A DNA stretch of 12,412 nt from Desulfuromonadaceae bacterium (lineage in GTDB: Bacteria > Desulfobacterota > Desulfuromonadia > Desulfuromonadales > Geopsychrobacteraceae): NCBI GenBank assembly GCA_016744555.1, contig JADGED010000022.1, positions 6,014 through 18,425 on the forward strand, read 5' to 3'. Made by a program: the position numbers and the translations under genes. The notes below the pieces were generated by a model. That model worked only from the letters and a program-made list of their open reading frames with translations, had not been told where the DNA came from and searched no databases. Positions 1-7,222 of the stretch are shown here, piece after piece (the first letter of the stretch is position 1; the number at the start of each line of letters is the position of its first letter).

Positions 1-165
1 AGTTAATGCCCAAATGACGTTGAGGAAGGTAAATTGCTCTATAGTTAAACCGTAATCCAAAAACAAAACGGTAAAAACTGGATAGTAAAAACGTGCATTA
101 TAAAATACCCGCAATGCGATAAATAGTCTTATATTTTTGTGTGAAAATGGACTAGGTATGTTCAT
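1..165 (-). CDS. MFS transporter, N-terminal fragment (cut by window edge)
   Basis: Reading leftwards from an ATG at 165-163, an open frame of 55 codons runs without a stop to the window edge. The peptide begins MNIPSPFSHKNIRLFIALRV and continues through a hydrophobic stretch (about residues 25-40, YYPVFTVLFLDYGLT) into IEQFTFLNVIWALT. This pattern, a short cytoplasmic N-terminus, a first membrane helix, then a 'G(L)T.EQ' turn and a second helix, is typical of the first two helices of major facilitator superfamily transporters; the family is my recognition and the substrate cannot be told. An in-frame TAA lies three codons before the ATG, so the start cannot lie far upstream. No strong Shine-Dalgarno is visible. 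It lies 85 bp downstream of the pilZ-type gene on the same strand, so the two could share a transcript, though the gap also leaves room for its own promoter. Confidence 0.72.
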   Translation of the reverse strand, partial: MNIPSPFSHKNIRLFIALRVFYNARFYYPVFTVLFLDYGLTIEQFTFLNVIWALT

Positions 166-205
166 AAGGCAAACTTAAGTAAATTAGTCGCAAGCTTTGC
201 GGGTA

Positions 206-225
206 GTATGTAGATGAAAACATAC
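206..225. promoter_or_regulatory. Inverted repeat GTATGT-N8-ACATAC upstream of the MFS gene
   Basis: A perfect 6-bp inverted repeat (206-211 and 220-225) with an 8-bp spacer sits 41 bp upstream of the MFS start codon, in the 85-bp gap between the PilZ stop and the MFS start. Its size would suit a dimeric regulator. Symmetry of this length arises by chance in AT-rich DNA, so this is only a candidate site. A second small dyad (CGCAA-GCT-TTGCG, 189-201) lies between it and the gene and has no T-tract after it on the minus strand. Confidence 0.2.
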
Positions 226-250
226 AGTGTATTTAATTGCGATTAAAGAT

Positions 251-613
251 TTATTCTTGTTCCTTAATCCATTCATCAAGTTGCTCAGTGACTTCGGTAG
301 GCATATCAACAAAGCGCATTCCCATTCCAGGTTCAAATGGTAGATGTGAACCATTGGGACGCTTCCAGACTACTTCACATTTGCAGCGAACAGTACCGGT
401 TAGTGGTGCAGGGAGGGGGAATTCAAGGGTTATCTCTTCACCAGCTTCAATAGGATTAGTTGTAGCGATAAACATACCGCTTTTACTAATATTTTTACTA
501 TAGCCAAAAAAAGCTGGGGGTTGGCCTGCAACAAGTACTTTTTGAATTATTAGAGGTGCACGAAAATGTTTTCTAGCATCTCCACCGGTAGGCTTTTCAG
601 ATTCATCTTCCAT
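251..613 (-). CDS. Stand-alone PilZ-domain protein (c-di-GMP receptor)
   Basis: A 120-residue cytoplasmic protein made almost entirely of one PilZ domain. Both c-di-GMP contacts of the family are present: the RxxxR motif at residues 14-18 (RKHFR) and the (D/N)xSxxG motif at 41-46 (NISKSG). They are followed by the beta-barrel pattern GMFIATTNPIEAGEEITLEF, VVWKR (81-85) and GMGMRFVD (96-103). This layout matches the short PilZ proteins numerous in delta-proteobacteria and Myxococcus (TIGR02266-like), where they relay c-di-GMP levels to motility or surface targets; the target here is unknown. With both motifs intact, ligand binding is predicted. The start at 613 has an AAAGG-like Shine-Dalgarno about 10 nt upstream (complement of 624-628). 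The gene is divergent from the efflux operon and shares its 218-bp upstream region. No signal peptide or membrane helix is present. Confidence 0.9.
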   Translation of the reverse strand: MEDESEKPTGGDARKHFRAPLIIQKVLVAGQPPAFFGYSKNISKSGMFIATTNPIEAGEEITLEFPLPAPLTGTVRCKCEVVWKRPNGSHLPFEPGMGMRFVDMPTEVTEQLDEWIKEQE

Positions 614-674
614 TTATTGCTTACCTTTCTAGCTATCCATATCAGTTCATTTTTTTTGCGATGAACTTTCTAAG

Positions 675-692
675 AACTTATTCATGTAAGTT
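675..692. promoter_or_regulatory. Inverted repeat AACTTA-N6-TAAGTT upstream of the PilZ gene
   Basis: A perfect 6-bp inverted repeat with a 6-bp spacer (half-sites 675-680 and 687-692), centred about 70 bp upstream of the PilZ start codon. It could be an operator for the PilZ gene. I found no convincing sigma-70 boxes for the minus strand around it, and the composition is AT-rich, so chance is possible. Confidence 0.2.
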
Positions 693-749
693 ATTCTATC
701 CTTCATTTTGATGCAATACTTTTAGTAGTAATAATTGTTTCCCAATAAT

Positions 750-764
750 GTCGAATCCGTTCGA
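750..764 (+). promoter_or_regulatory. Operator-like site O1, probable TetR binding site
   Basis: The 15-mer GTCGAATCCGTTCGA contains a perfect 5-bp inverted repeat, TCGAA-N4-TTCGA (751-764). It matches a second site at 798-812 at 14 of 15 bases when that site is read on the opposite strand. It lies 6 bp upstream of a -35-like TTGACT. Palindromes of about 14-16 bp beside the promoter of a TetR-led operon are the usual form of self-repression in this family. That this TetR is the binder is inference from position. Confidence 0.65.
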
Positions 765-770
765 TTTTTA

Positions 771-798
771 TTGACTATGTCTATGAAAAGTATAAATT
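771..798 (+). promoter_or_regulatory. Probable sigma-70 promoter of the efflux operon
   Basis: TTGACT (771-776) fits a -35 box at five of six bases. The -10 is less certain: TATAAA (791-796) leaves a short 14-bp spacer, while TAAATT (793-798) leaves 16 bp. The promoter lies between two operator-like palindromes (750-764 and 798-812), and the downstream one touches the -10/start region. A bound repressor would therefore block polymerase. It is the only promoter-like pair seen in front of the operon's first gene. Confidence 0.5.
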
Positions 799-812
799 CG
801 AACGCATTCGAC
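798..812 (-). promoter_or_regulatory. Operator-like site O2, probable TetR binding site
   Basis: Read on the minus strand this is GTCGAATGCGTTCGA, which differs from O1 (750-764) at one base. On the plus strand it contains TCGAACGCATTCGA, again 5-4-5 perfect symmetry. The two sites are in opposite orientation with 33 bp between them. O2 overlaps the likely -10/transcription start and ends 19 bp before the TetR start codon at 832. Confidence 0.65.
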
Positions 813-821
813 TTTGATTTT

Positions 822-825
822 GGAG
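822..825 (+). promoter_or_regulatory. Shine-Dalgarno that fixes the TetR start at 832
   Basis: GGAG at 822-825 lies 6 nt before the ATG at 832. A longer frame from TTG 814 is open, but it would start only 2 bp after operator O2 and has no ribosome binding site. The in-frame ATG at 826 directly abuts the GGAG. The ATG at 832 is therefore the best start. Confidence 0.7.
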
Positions 826-831
826 ATGCTT

Positions 832-1431
832 ATGATTGGAATTAGAGAGAAAAAAAAGCAAGAAACTCGAGATGCAATACAGGAAGCAGCAGTTAAATTA
901 TTTACCGATAAAGGTTTTGAAAGGACCAGTATTGAAGATATTGCGAAAGCAGCTGGAATTGGAAAAACTACTATTTATGGTTACTTTGCGACTAAGGACG
1001 ATATTTTTATCGATTATTGTGATGAAAAACTTGATTTAGCATTTCAACCACTACAATCAGAAGAATGTGATGGTAAACCTTTACTTGACCTCCTAGTTGA
1101 TTTTTTTATGGCTCAATTTAATTTTGTTACTAAAAACCGTGAATTTGGACGTCAGATGTTGCGGGAAATGATTTTTCCCAGAGAAATTAATGAAAAAGCT
1201 AAAATTCATGACCAACGTTACCTAGATATTCTCGAAGGTTTTATTAAAACAGCACAGGAACGAGGTGAGATAATTGAAACTGATGACATTTTCAGCCTTT
1301 CATCCCATTTCTTCTCTCTCTACCTAGGGGCTCTTGCTGGGTGGTACACCGGCTATATAAATACTATTGAAGAGGCAGAAGAGGGAATGCGAATTTTATT
1401 CAATCAGGTCATGAAAGGAATTCAAGTATGA
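832..1431 (+). CDS. TetR/AcrR-family transcriptional repressor of the efflux operon
   Basis: A 199-residue regulator. The N-terminal DNA-binding domain is clear: basic helix 1 (residues 4-25, KKKQETRDAIQEAAVKLF), then the helix-turn-helix at about 32-52 (TSIEDIAKAAGIGKTTIYGYF) and the family's usual FATKDDIF extension. The C-terminal about 140 residues form the variable ligand-binding and dimer domain, rich in aromatic residues, with no ligand predictable. It is the first gene of the operon; its TGA overlaps the next gene's ATG (ATGA at 1428-1431), so translation is probably coupled. Two matching palindromes flank the promoter just upstream, the expected layout for self-repression released by a pump substrate. 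The function as local repressor is inferred from position and family. Confidence 0.92.
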   Translation: MIGIREKKKQETRDAIQEAAVKLFTDKGFERTSIEDIAKAAGIGKTTIYGYFATKDDIFIDYCDEKLDLAFQPLQSEECDGKPLLDLLVDFFMAQFNFVTKNREFGRQMLREMIFPREINEKAKIHDQRYLDILEGFIKTAQERGEIIETDDIFSLSSHFFSLYLGALAGWYTGYINTIEEAEEGMRILFNQVMKGIQV

Positions 1432-2969
1432 AAAGTATAATTCTTTTTATGGCAACATTGCTTATCTACTTTGTTCCAGCAACTATTTTTGCCGCCAACC
1501 ACAATCCTAAAACTATGGCCGACTTAATTTCCATTGGTTTGGAAACTAACCTTGGGTTGCAGGTTGAGCAAGTATCGGTTGATAATAGTTATCAAGACAT
1601 ATCTATAGAAAAATCTGCTTTCGACAGTACGTTGTTCGCAGGAGCAGATTATCAACGTTCTACCGTAATTAGTGGGGCTAGTATTGGTGACATAAACAGT
1701 AAAACAAGTTCTGGACAAGCGGGCATAAGTAAACGCTTTAAAACTGGTCTTACTTCTAGTTTATCGCTAAGTACCGATTGGACTAGCGATAACGATACCA
1801 GCATGAGCCATGATCCACGATATCGGAGTGGATTATTACTAGATTTAAAGCAACCGTTATTACGCGACCTCGGTACCGCTGTTAATACTACTAATCTTAA
1901 AATAACTCGTAATCAACACCAGCAAACTGCGCTTACTTATTTGCTTAAAGTGCAAAGTTTAGTTCTACAATTGGAATCGGCTATCAGGCAACTTGGAGCT
2001 AAAGCAGAGGTTGTCAGATTGAGGAATACGGCAATGGAGCTTGCAGAAGAGCTCTATTTAGCAAACAAGAAAAAATATACCGCAGGGGTTATCCCTGTTT
2101 CTGAAGTACAAGAGGCAGAAACGGCACTTGCTTCTCGGCAACTAAGTTTATCTTTGGCGCTTCAGGAGAAAAATATTTTACAGCAGGACCTAAACCGCCA
2201 ATTAAACCATTCGCTTTCGGAACAATTTGAACCTTACCTATTAGTCGATTATGAATATGAAATAAGTCCTATAGATCTTCCAAAGTTTGACCAATTGTAT
2301 GCGGTTGCACAAAGCTCTCGCTTGGAATTAAAAATCAGTGACTACACAGTTCAAACTAGGTCGTTACAGCAACAATATATGGATAACCAACTGAAACCTC
2401 GCCTCGACTTAAAGTTGCAGGCAGGAATCAATGGTCTTTCTGGAGATGAACGCACTACTGCTACAGCTGATCAATATTCTGGTGATTGGTCAGATTCATT
2501 TTCAAGCATGAGTGAAGCCGATGGTTACCAATGGCAAGCTGGTCTTGAGTTTTCGTTCCCACTGGGAAACCATGCTGCCAAGTCGCGCTATCGACAAGCA
2601 GAGCTCCAATCTAAACAGGCTAAATATCAACAAAAAGATCTCTTAGCATTAATTAAGACAGAAATTTTACAGCAACAAACCAATATTTTAGCCACTACTG
2701 AACAATTACATTTAGCAGAACGGTTTGAAGCGTTAGCAGAGAAATCATATCAACAAGAACAGCGCCGTTTGGACGAAGGGCTGTCAGATACGTTTAGGAT
2801 TACTGTTTTTCAACAGAAAATGATAGCCGCTAAAATTGATCGAATAAATGCAATAACCAGTTACCATTTGGCTTTAGCACAAATGGAATATGTAACTGGT
2901 AATATTTTTAAACGTCACAACATAATTTTGCAGAATAAAGCAGAGGAGCTTAGCCTTGAAAACATATAA
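1428..2969 (+). CDS. TolC-family outer-membrane efflux protein
   Basis: A 513-residue protein with a Sec signal peptide: M-K start, hydrophobic core at residues 3-20, and likely cleavage after A22 in the run TIFAAN. The mature part has the outer-membrane efflux protein style: a first half with the conserved LKQPLLRDLG segment (140-149), long alpha-helical stretches rich in Q, L and A, and a second repeat from about residue 285 (LPKFDQLYAVAQSSRLELK) that ends in LALAQMEYVTG. Such proteins form a trimeric channel through the outer membrane, with a helical tunnel into the periplasm that docks on the membrane-fusion protein. Its length is in the usual 400-520 range. It sits between regulator and adaptor genes and overlaps both (4 bp and 14 bp), so all are co-expressed. 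The substrate is unknown. Confidence 0.92.
   Translation: MKSIILFMATLLIYFVPATIFAANHNPKTMADLISIGLETNLGLQVEQVSVDNSYQDISIEKSAFDSTLFAGADYQRSTVISGASIGDINSKTSSGQAGISKRFKTGLTSSLSLSTDWTSDNDTSMSHDPRYRSGLLLDLKQPLLRDLGTAVNTTNLKITRNQHQQTALTYLLKVQSLVLQLESAIRQLGAKAEVVRLRNTAMELAEELYLANKKKYTAGVIPVSEVQEAETALASRQLSLSLALQEKNILQQDLNRQLNHSLSEQFEPYLLVDYEYEISPIDLPKFDQLYAVAQSSRLELKISDYTVQTRSLQQQYMDNQLKPRLDLKLQAGINGLSGDERTTATADQYSGDWSDSFSSMSEADGYQWQAGLEFSFPLGNHAAKSRYRQAELQSKQAKYQQKDLLALIKTEILQQQTNILATTEQLHLAERFEALAEKSYQQEQRRLDEGLSDTFRITVFQQKMIAAKIDRINAITSYHLALAQMEYVTGNIFKRHNIILQNKAEELSLENI
2943..2948 (+). promoter_or_regulatory. Shine-Dalgarno supporting a TTG start at 2956
   Basis: GAGGAG lies 7 nt before TTG 2956 and sits inside the end of the TolC-type gene. 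From this TTG the protein begins with a clean lipoprotein signal peptide (MKTYKSLLSIFSIGLLG). No ATG is placed so well, so TTG is the likely start. Confidence 0.75.
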
Positions 2970-4017
2970 ATCATTATTATCAATCTTCAGCATAGGGTTA
3001 TTGGGATTGATGCTGTTTGGCTGCAATTCTGCTCCCGAAGATAAAGAAGCAATTGCGACAAGGCCAGAAAAAGTTGTCTCGGTTGCAACCGAAACAGTTG
3101 TTTTGCAAGATTTGACCGAAGCCTTCACTATCCCTGCAAGCTTGGAAGCTTGGGAAGACCTTACTTTGGCCGCAGAAATAGCCGGAACGGTACAAAAGAT
3201 CAATTATCAAGAAGGTGCTCAGGTTGAGGCAGGGAATACCCTTTTAGAAATAGATCCAGAGACCATAAAAAGTCAACTTAACCGCGATCAACAAAACGTC
3301 ACTGTATTAGAACGTAAATTACAGCGTTATAAGCAACTTGAAATCGATGGTTTAGTTAGTCAGCAAAGTTTGGATGATCTGGAAAACTCGTTAACTGCAG
3401 CTCAAGCAGCGCTGCATACCACCAAATTACAATTAGCGAAAAGTTTTCCCAAAGTACCGGTAAGTGGCATTGTCGATCGAATCTATATAGATCGCGGAGA
3501 ATATGTTGATCCCGGTAAGCCATTAGTACGCTTGGTGCAAATAGATAAATTAAAAGTTATTGCTGATGTTCCGGAAAAAGATGTTCATTATCTTCAGATT
3601 GGTCAGCAAGTAGATATAATTCCGGCAGTAATAAACAATAGTTCAACCAAAACACTAGCAGGAGCTATTGACTATATCTCTTATTCTGCCGATGAAATCA
3701 CTCGGACTTATCGCACTAAAATAGTTATTAATAATGGAAATAATCAACTGCGCCCAGGAATGATAGTTCGAGCCAAATTTGTCCGTCAACAACTGCAACA
3801 AGTTGTTTCTGCACCATTATTTGCAGTATTAGATCGTGATGGTGAAAAGATTGTTTTTATTGCTGAACATGGTTTAGCTAAAGAGGTAAAAGTAGTTATT
3901 GGAAGTTCAATTGGAGAAAAAATTGTTATTAAAAAAGGGTTAATGATTGGGCAAAAACTTATTGTTAGTGGTCAGCAGCTATTGGTTGATGGTACCAAAA
4001 TTGCTGAGGAGAACTAA
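2956..4017 (+). CDS. RND efflux periplasmic adaptor (membrane-fusion protein), lipoprotein
   Basis: A 353-residue adaptor with a lipoprotein signal: K2, hydrophobic core 6-21, and lipobox LFGC with the acylated Cys at residue 23. After it come, in order, the first half of the lipoyl domain (about 68-102, AAEIAGTVQKINYQEGAQVEAG), a short alpha-helical hairpin (103-165), the second lipoyl half (166-195, VPVSGIVDRIYIDRGEYVDPG), a beta-barrel (about 198-275) ending RPGMIVRAKF, and the membrane-proximal domain to the C-terminus. This is the HlyD/AcrA-type layout; the protein bridges the inner-membrane pump and the TolC-type channel in the periplasm. It uses a TTG start and overlaps the upstream gene by 14 bp; the permease start follows 3 nt after its stop. 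Substrate unknown. Confidence 0.93.
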   Translation: MKTYKSLLSIFSIGLLGLMLFGCNSAPEDKEAIATRPEKVVSVATETVVLQDLTEAFTIPASLEAWEDLTLAAEIAGTVQKINYQEGAQVEAGNTLLEIDPETIKSQLNRDQQNVTVLERKLQRYKQLEIDGLVSQQSLDDLENSLTAAQAALHTTKLQLAKSFPKVPVSGIVDRIYIDRGEYVDPGKPLVRLVQIDKLKVIADVPEKDVHYLQIGQQVDIIPAVINNSSTKTLAGAIDYISYSADEITRTYRTKIVINNGNNQLRPGMIVRAKFVRQQLQQVVSAPLFAVLDRDGEKIVFIAEHGLAKEVKVVIGSSIGEKIVIKKGLMIGQKLIVSGQQLLVDGTKIAEEN

Positions 4018-4020
4018 ATA

Positions 4021-7000
4021 ATGCTGATTTCTAATGCGGCTATAGATCGTCGCAGTACCGTATTTGCATTAATGCTGATCATTCTGATTGTTGGGATTTA
4101 CAGTTATATTGTTTTACCACGTGAATCAACTCCAGATATCACCGTCCCCTATGTCCTAGTTGTGACCACCTATGAAGGTGTTACTCCAGACGATATTGAA
4201 AGCCTTATCACTTATCCGATTGAGCGAAAGCTTAAAGGGCTTAAAGATGTTGAAAAAATAAGTTCAGTAAGTGCAGAAGGGTCATCGATGATTACTATCG
4301 AGTTTGTCCCTGATGTCAATATTGACAACGCCTTGCAATGGGTCAGGGACAAAGTTGATCAAGCTAAAGGTGATTTGCCTAATGATCTCGAAAATGACCC
4401 CGCAGTACTCGAGATAAACTTGTCTGAGTTTCCAATTTTAATGGTTGCCGTTTCTGGTGAGGTTGATGAAACAGTTCTTAAAACTGTTGGTGAAAAACTT
4501 GAAGACAAAATAGAAGAAATAACCGGGGTTCTTGATGTTGTCCTTACTGGTGGTAGGGAGCGGGAAATTAGGGTTGAATTCGACCCCGATCGTCTCTATG
4601 CCTATCGTATCTCTTTAAATGAAGTTATTCAGGCAATAAAACAAGAAAATGTCAATATCCCGGGCGGTAGTATAGATATTGGTCAAGGTAAATATCTACT
4701 GCGTATTCCTGGTGAATTTACAAATCCCGATGAAATTGACAATTTGGTACTTACTCAACGCAATGGCCAAGTCATCTATTTTAAGGATGTAGCGAAAATT
4801 GTTGATTCATTTGAAGACCGTACAAGTTATGCGCGCCTAAATGGTAATCAAAGTGTATCCTTAGCAATAAAAAAACGTAGTGGTGCAAATATAATAGAAG
4901 TTGCAGACCGGGTTTTTGCATTACTAGCTGCTGCAGACGAAATGGTTCCACCCGGTATCGAATTGTCGGTTACCTTCAATCAATCAAAAGATATTCGTCG
5001 CATGGTCGCCGAGCTAGAAAACAATATTATTACCGGTTTGATATTGGTAATTGCGGTTCTCTTTATGTTCCTTGGTTTACGAAATTCAATTTTTGTCGCC
5101 ATTGCTATACCATTTTCGATGCTCCTATCTTTTGCCGTACTACAACTAATGGGGATTACGCTAAATATGGTTGTCCTCTTTAGCTTGATTTTAGCTTTGG
5201 GGATGCTAGTAGATAATGCGATTGTCATAGTCGAAAATGTGTTCCGCCATATGCAAGAAGGGCACTCCAATATAAAAGCCGCCAAAATTGCTGCAGCTGA
5301 AGTTGGTTGGCCAGTTATAAGTTCGACAGCGACAACCTTATGTGCATTTTTTCCCATGACATTCTGGCCGGGACTGATGGGGGAATTTATGAAGTTTTTA
5401 CCCCTTACATTAATTATAACTCTTACTGCTTCACTATTTGTTGCCCTGATCATCAATCCGACTATATGTGGTCACTTTATGTCACTCGGTAAAAAAGTTA
5501 AGCAAGAAAATAGACCCAATAACAAATTTATCGTTTGGTATGAAAAAAGCCTTGTTTACGCCTTAAAGCACCGCATTTTAGTAGTATTTACCTCATTCAT
5601 CCTATTGTTTGGTATTGCCGCAGCCTATTCGATATTAGGGCACGGGATTGAATTAATGCCTGAGATTGAACCTAACCTTGCGTTTGTAGAGATAAAAGCT
5701 CCCGAGGGGGCTAATGTTAATACGACAGACAGATTAGCTAAAGCGATTGAAAGCATTGCTATCCCCGAAAGCGATATTCGTTATGTAGTTACAGAAAGTG
5801 GTGTTTCTGGTGGTGATGGTGGTAGTGCTCAATCAAACTTAAGTAAAATATCGCTAGATTTTATCGAACGTGATGATCGCAAAGAAGACTCTCGGGTTGT
5901 TTTAGATCGAATTAGATCAACTATAGCTCCAATCCCCGGAGCAGAATTTAAAGTTGAAAAGCAAGAAGAGGGCCCACCAACAGGGGCACCGGTAAGTGTT
6001 GAAATTAGTGGTGACAAAATTGCTGTGCTTGATAAATTAGTTAACGAAGTAAGACTAAAAATAAAAGATGTTGCCGGCCTAGTTGACCTGAAAGATGATT
6101 TTTCTAAAGCTAAGCCAGAAATAAGAATTGATGTAGACCGCGAAAAAGCTAGCTTATTAAAACTGTCAACTGCAGAAATTTCAGCGATGGTAAAGGCGGC
6201 AATCAGTGGTACTAAACTGGGTGTATATCGCGAAGGTGAAGATGAATACGATATCATTGCTCGGATGCCAGCGGACCGCCGAACCTCAGTTGCTGACATT
6301 GAAAACCTATTAATTCCATCTGCAGATGGATCTCCAATTCCATTATCTACTGTGGCAACAGTACATCTGGGATCTGGTTTTGGTTCAATAAGACACATTG
6401 ATCAAAAACGGGTAGTAACCGTTTCGGCTGAAACATTTGGTCGCAATAGTAATGAAGTACTATTAGAAGTGCAGCAGCGCTTAACTTCAATGCAATTGCC
6501 CAGTGGCTATCAAATAAATTACTCCGGCGAACAGGAAGAACAACAAAAGGCAGCACAGTTTCTATCCAAAGCGTTTATTGGGGCAGTATTGCTAATCATG
6601 TTAGTACTGATTACCCAATTTAATTCGTTACTTCATACCTTAATTGTTATGACTTCAGTGCTGCTGTCTCTCACTGGTGTTTTTCTCGGCTTAATGATAA
6701 CAGCAACACCATTTGGTATTATTATGACAGGAATCGGGGTGATTTCATTAGCTGGAGTTGTTGTTAATAATGCTATCGTTTTAATTGACTACATTAATCA
6801 GCTAGTTAATGAAGGGATGGATCTTAACGTTGCATTAATAAGAGCCGGAACGGTACGCTTTAGACCAGTGCTATTAACGGCAACAACAACTATCCTTGGA
6901 TTGTTACCAATGGCAATAGGGATTAGTTTTGATTTCAAAACCTTTACTTGGATTATTGGCGGTGAGTCAGCTGATTGGTGGGGTCCAATGGCTGTAGCAG

Positions 7001-7113
7001 TTATTTTTGGTCTCGCATTTGCGACTATATTAACCCTAGTTGTGGTTCCTGTTCTTTACTCTTTAGGAGAATCAGCTAAGCTAAAGTTATGGTCAAGAAA
7101 CCGTGAGATATAA
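4021..7113 (+). CDS. RND inner-membrane efflux permease (HAE1/AcrB-like)
   Basis: A 1030-residue proton-driven pump of usual family length. The N-terminal helix (about 11-33) ends with the family's LPRESTPDI segment. Two large periplasmic loops (about 35-335 and 545-860) are followed by two groups of membrane helices (about 335-490 plus one near 515-540, and 860-1020). TM4 reads GMLVDNAIVIVENV with D398; TM10 reads GVVVNNAIVLIDYI (912-925). AcrB has DD (407/408) and Lys940 at the matching places, so this protein keeps one Asp and has Asn in TM10. That pattern recurs in other HAE-type branches and need not mean loss of function. The C-terminus WWGPMAVAVIFGLAFATILTLVVVPVLYS is a family hallmark. 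GAGGAG lies 9 nt before the ATG. Last gene of the operon; substrates may be drugs, lipids or signals, and the sequence does not decide. Confidence 0.95.
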   Translation: MLISNAAIDRRSTVFALMLIILIVGIYSYIVLPRESTPDITVPYVLVVTTYEGVTPDDIESLITYPIERKLKGLKDVEKISSVSAEGSSMITIEFVPDVNIDNALQWVRDKVDQAKGDLPNDLENDPAVLEINLSEFPILMVAVSGEVDETVLKTVGEKLEDKIEEITGVLDVVLTGGREREIRVEFDPDRLYAYRISLNEVIQAIKQENVNIPGGSIDIGQGKYLLRIPGEFTNPDEIDNLVLTQRNGQVIYFKDVAKIVDSFEDRTSYARLNGNQSVSLAIKKRSGANIIEVADRVFALLAAADEMVPPGIELSVTFNQSKDIRRMVAELENNIITGLILVIAVLFMFLGLRNSIFVAIAIPFSMLLSFAVLQLMGITLNMVVLFSLILALGMLVDNAIVIVENVFRHMQEGHSNIKAAKIAAAEVGWPVISSTATTLCAFFPMTFWPGLMGEFMKFLPLTLIITLTASLFVALIINPTICGHFMSLGKKVKQENRPNNKFIVWYEKSLVYALKHRILVVFTSFILLFGIAAAYSILGHGIELMPEIEPNLAFVEIKAPEGANVNTTDRLAKAIESIAIPESDIRYVVTESGVSGGDGGSAQSNLSKISLDFIERDDRKEDSRVVLDRIRSTIAPIPGAEFKVEKQEEGPPTGAPVSVEISGDKIAVLDKLVNEVRLKIKDVAGLVDLKDDFSKAKPEIRIDVDREKASLLKLSTAEISAMVKAAISGTKLGVYREGEDEYDIIARMPADRRTSVADIENLLIPSADGSPIPLSTVATVHLGSGFGSIRHIDQKRVVTVSAETFGRNSNEVLLEVQQRLTSMQLPSGYQINYSGEQEEQQKAAQFLSKAFIGAVLLIMLVLITQFNSLLHTLIVMTSVLLSLTGVFLGLMITATPFGIIMTGIGVISLAGVVVNNAIVLIDYINQLVNEGMDLNVALIRAGTVRFRPVLLTATTTILGLLPMAIGISFDFKTFTWIIGGESADWWGPMAVAVIFGLAFATILTLVVVPVLYSLGESAKLKLWSRNREI

Positions 7114-7130
7114 CGGGTTAAATTAAACTT

Positions 7131-7157
7131 CTGACATAAGGTAAAATAATGTAGAAT
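7131..7157 (+). promoter_or_regulatory. Weak candidate promoter for the lipoprotein pair
   Basis: In the 109-bp gap after the RND gene, CTGACA (7131-7136) and TAGAAT (7152-7157) resemble -35 and -10 boxes, but the 15-bp spacer is short. No terminator hairpin with a T-tract is visible after the RND gene, so read-through from the efflux operon is also possible. Confidence 0.25.
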
Positions 7158-7222
7158 GGGTTCATAACTACTTAGGCTCATTCATATACAAATAGAGACC
7201 TTTTAAGCAAGGAGAACAAATT

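Noticed and set aside
189..201. CGCAA-GCT-TTGCG hairpin as a terminator after the PilZ gene
   Set aside because: The stem is only 5 bp with a 3-nt loop and no T-tract follows on the minus strand.
237..503. Plus-strand open frame of 88 codons opposite the PilZ gene
   Set aside because: It lies antisense to a protein with clear PilZ motifs and its own peptide shows no recognisable domain.
814..831. Longer TetR start at TTG 814, adding six residues
   Set aside because: It begins 2 bp after operator O2 and has no ribosome binding site, while ATG 832 has GGAG at 6 nt.
4980..5456. Minus-strand open frame of 158 codons opposite the RND gene
   Set aside because: It mirrors the codon pattern of the permease membrane region, with low-complexity sequence and no motifs.
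5829..6398. Minus-strand open frame of 189 codons opposite the RND gene
   Set aside because: Serine-rich shadow of the permease coding strand with no family signature.
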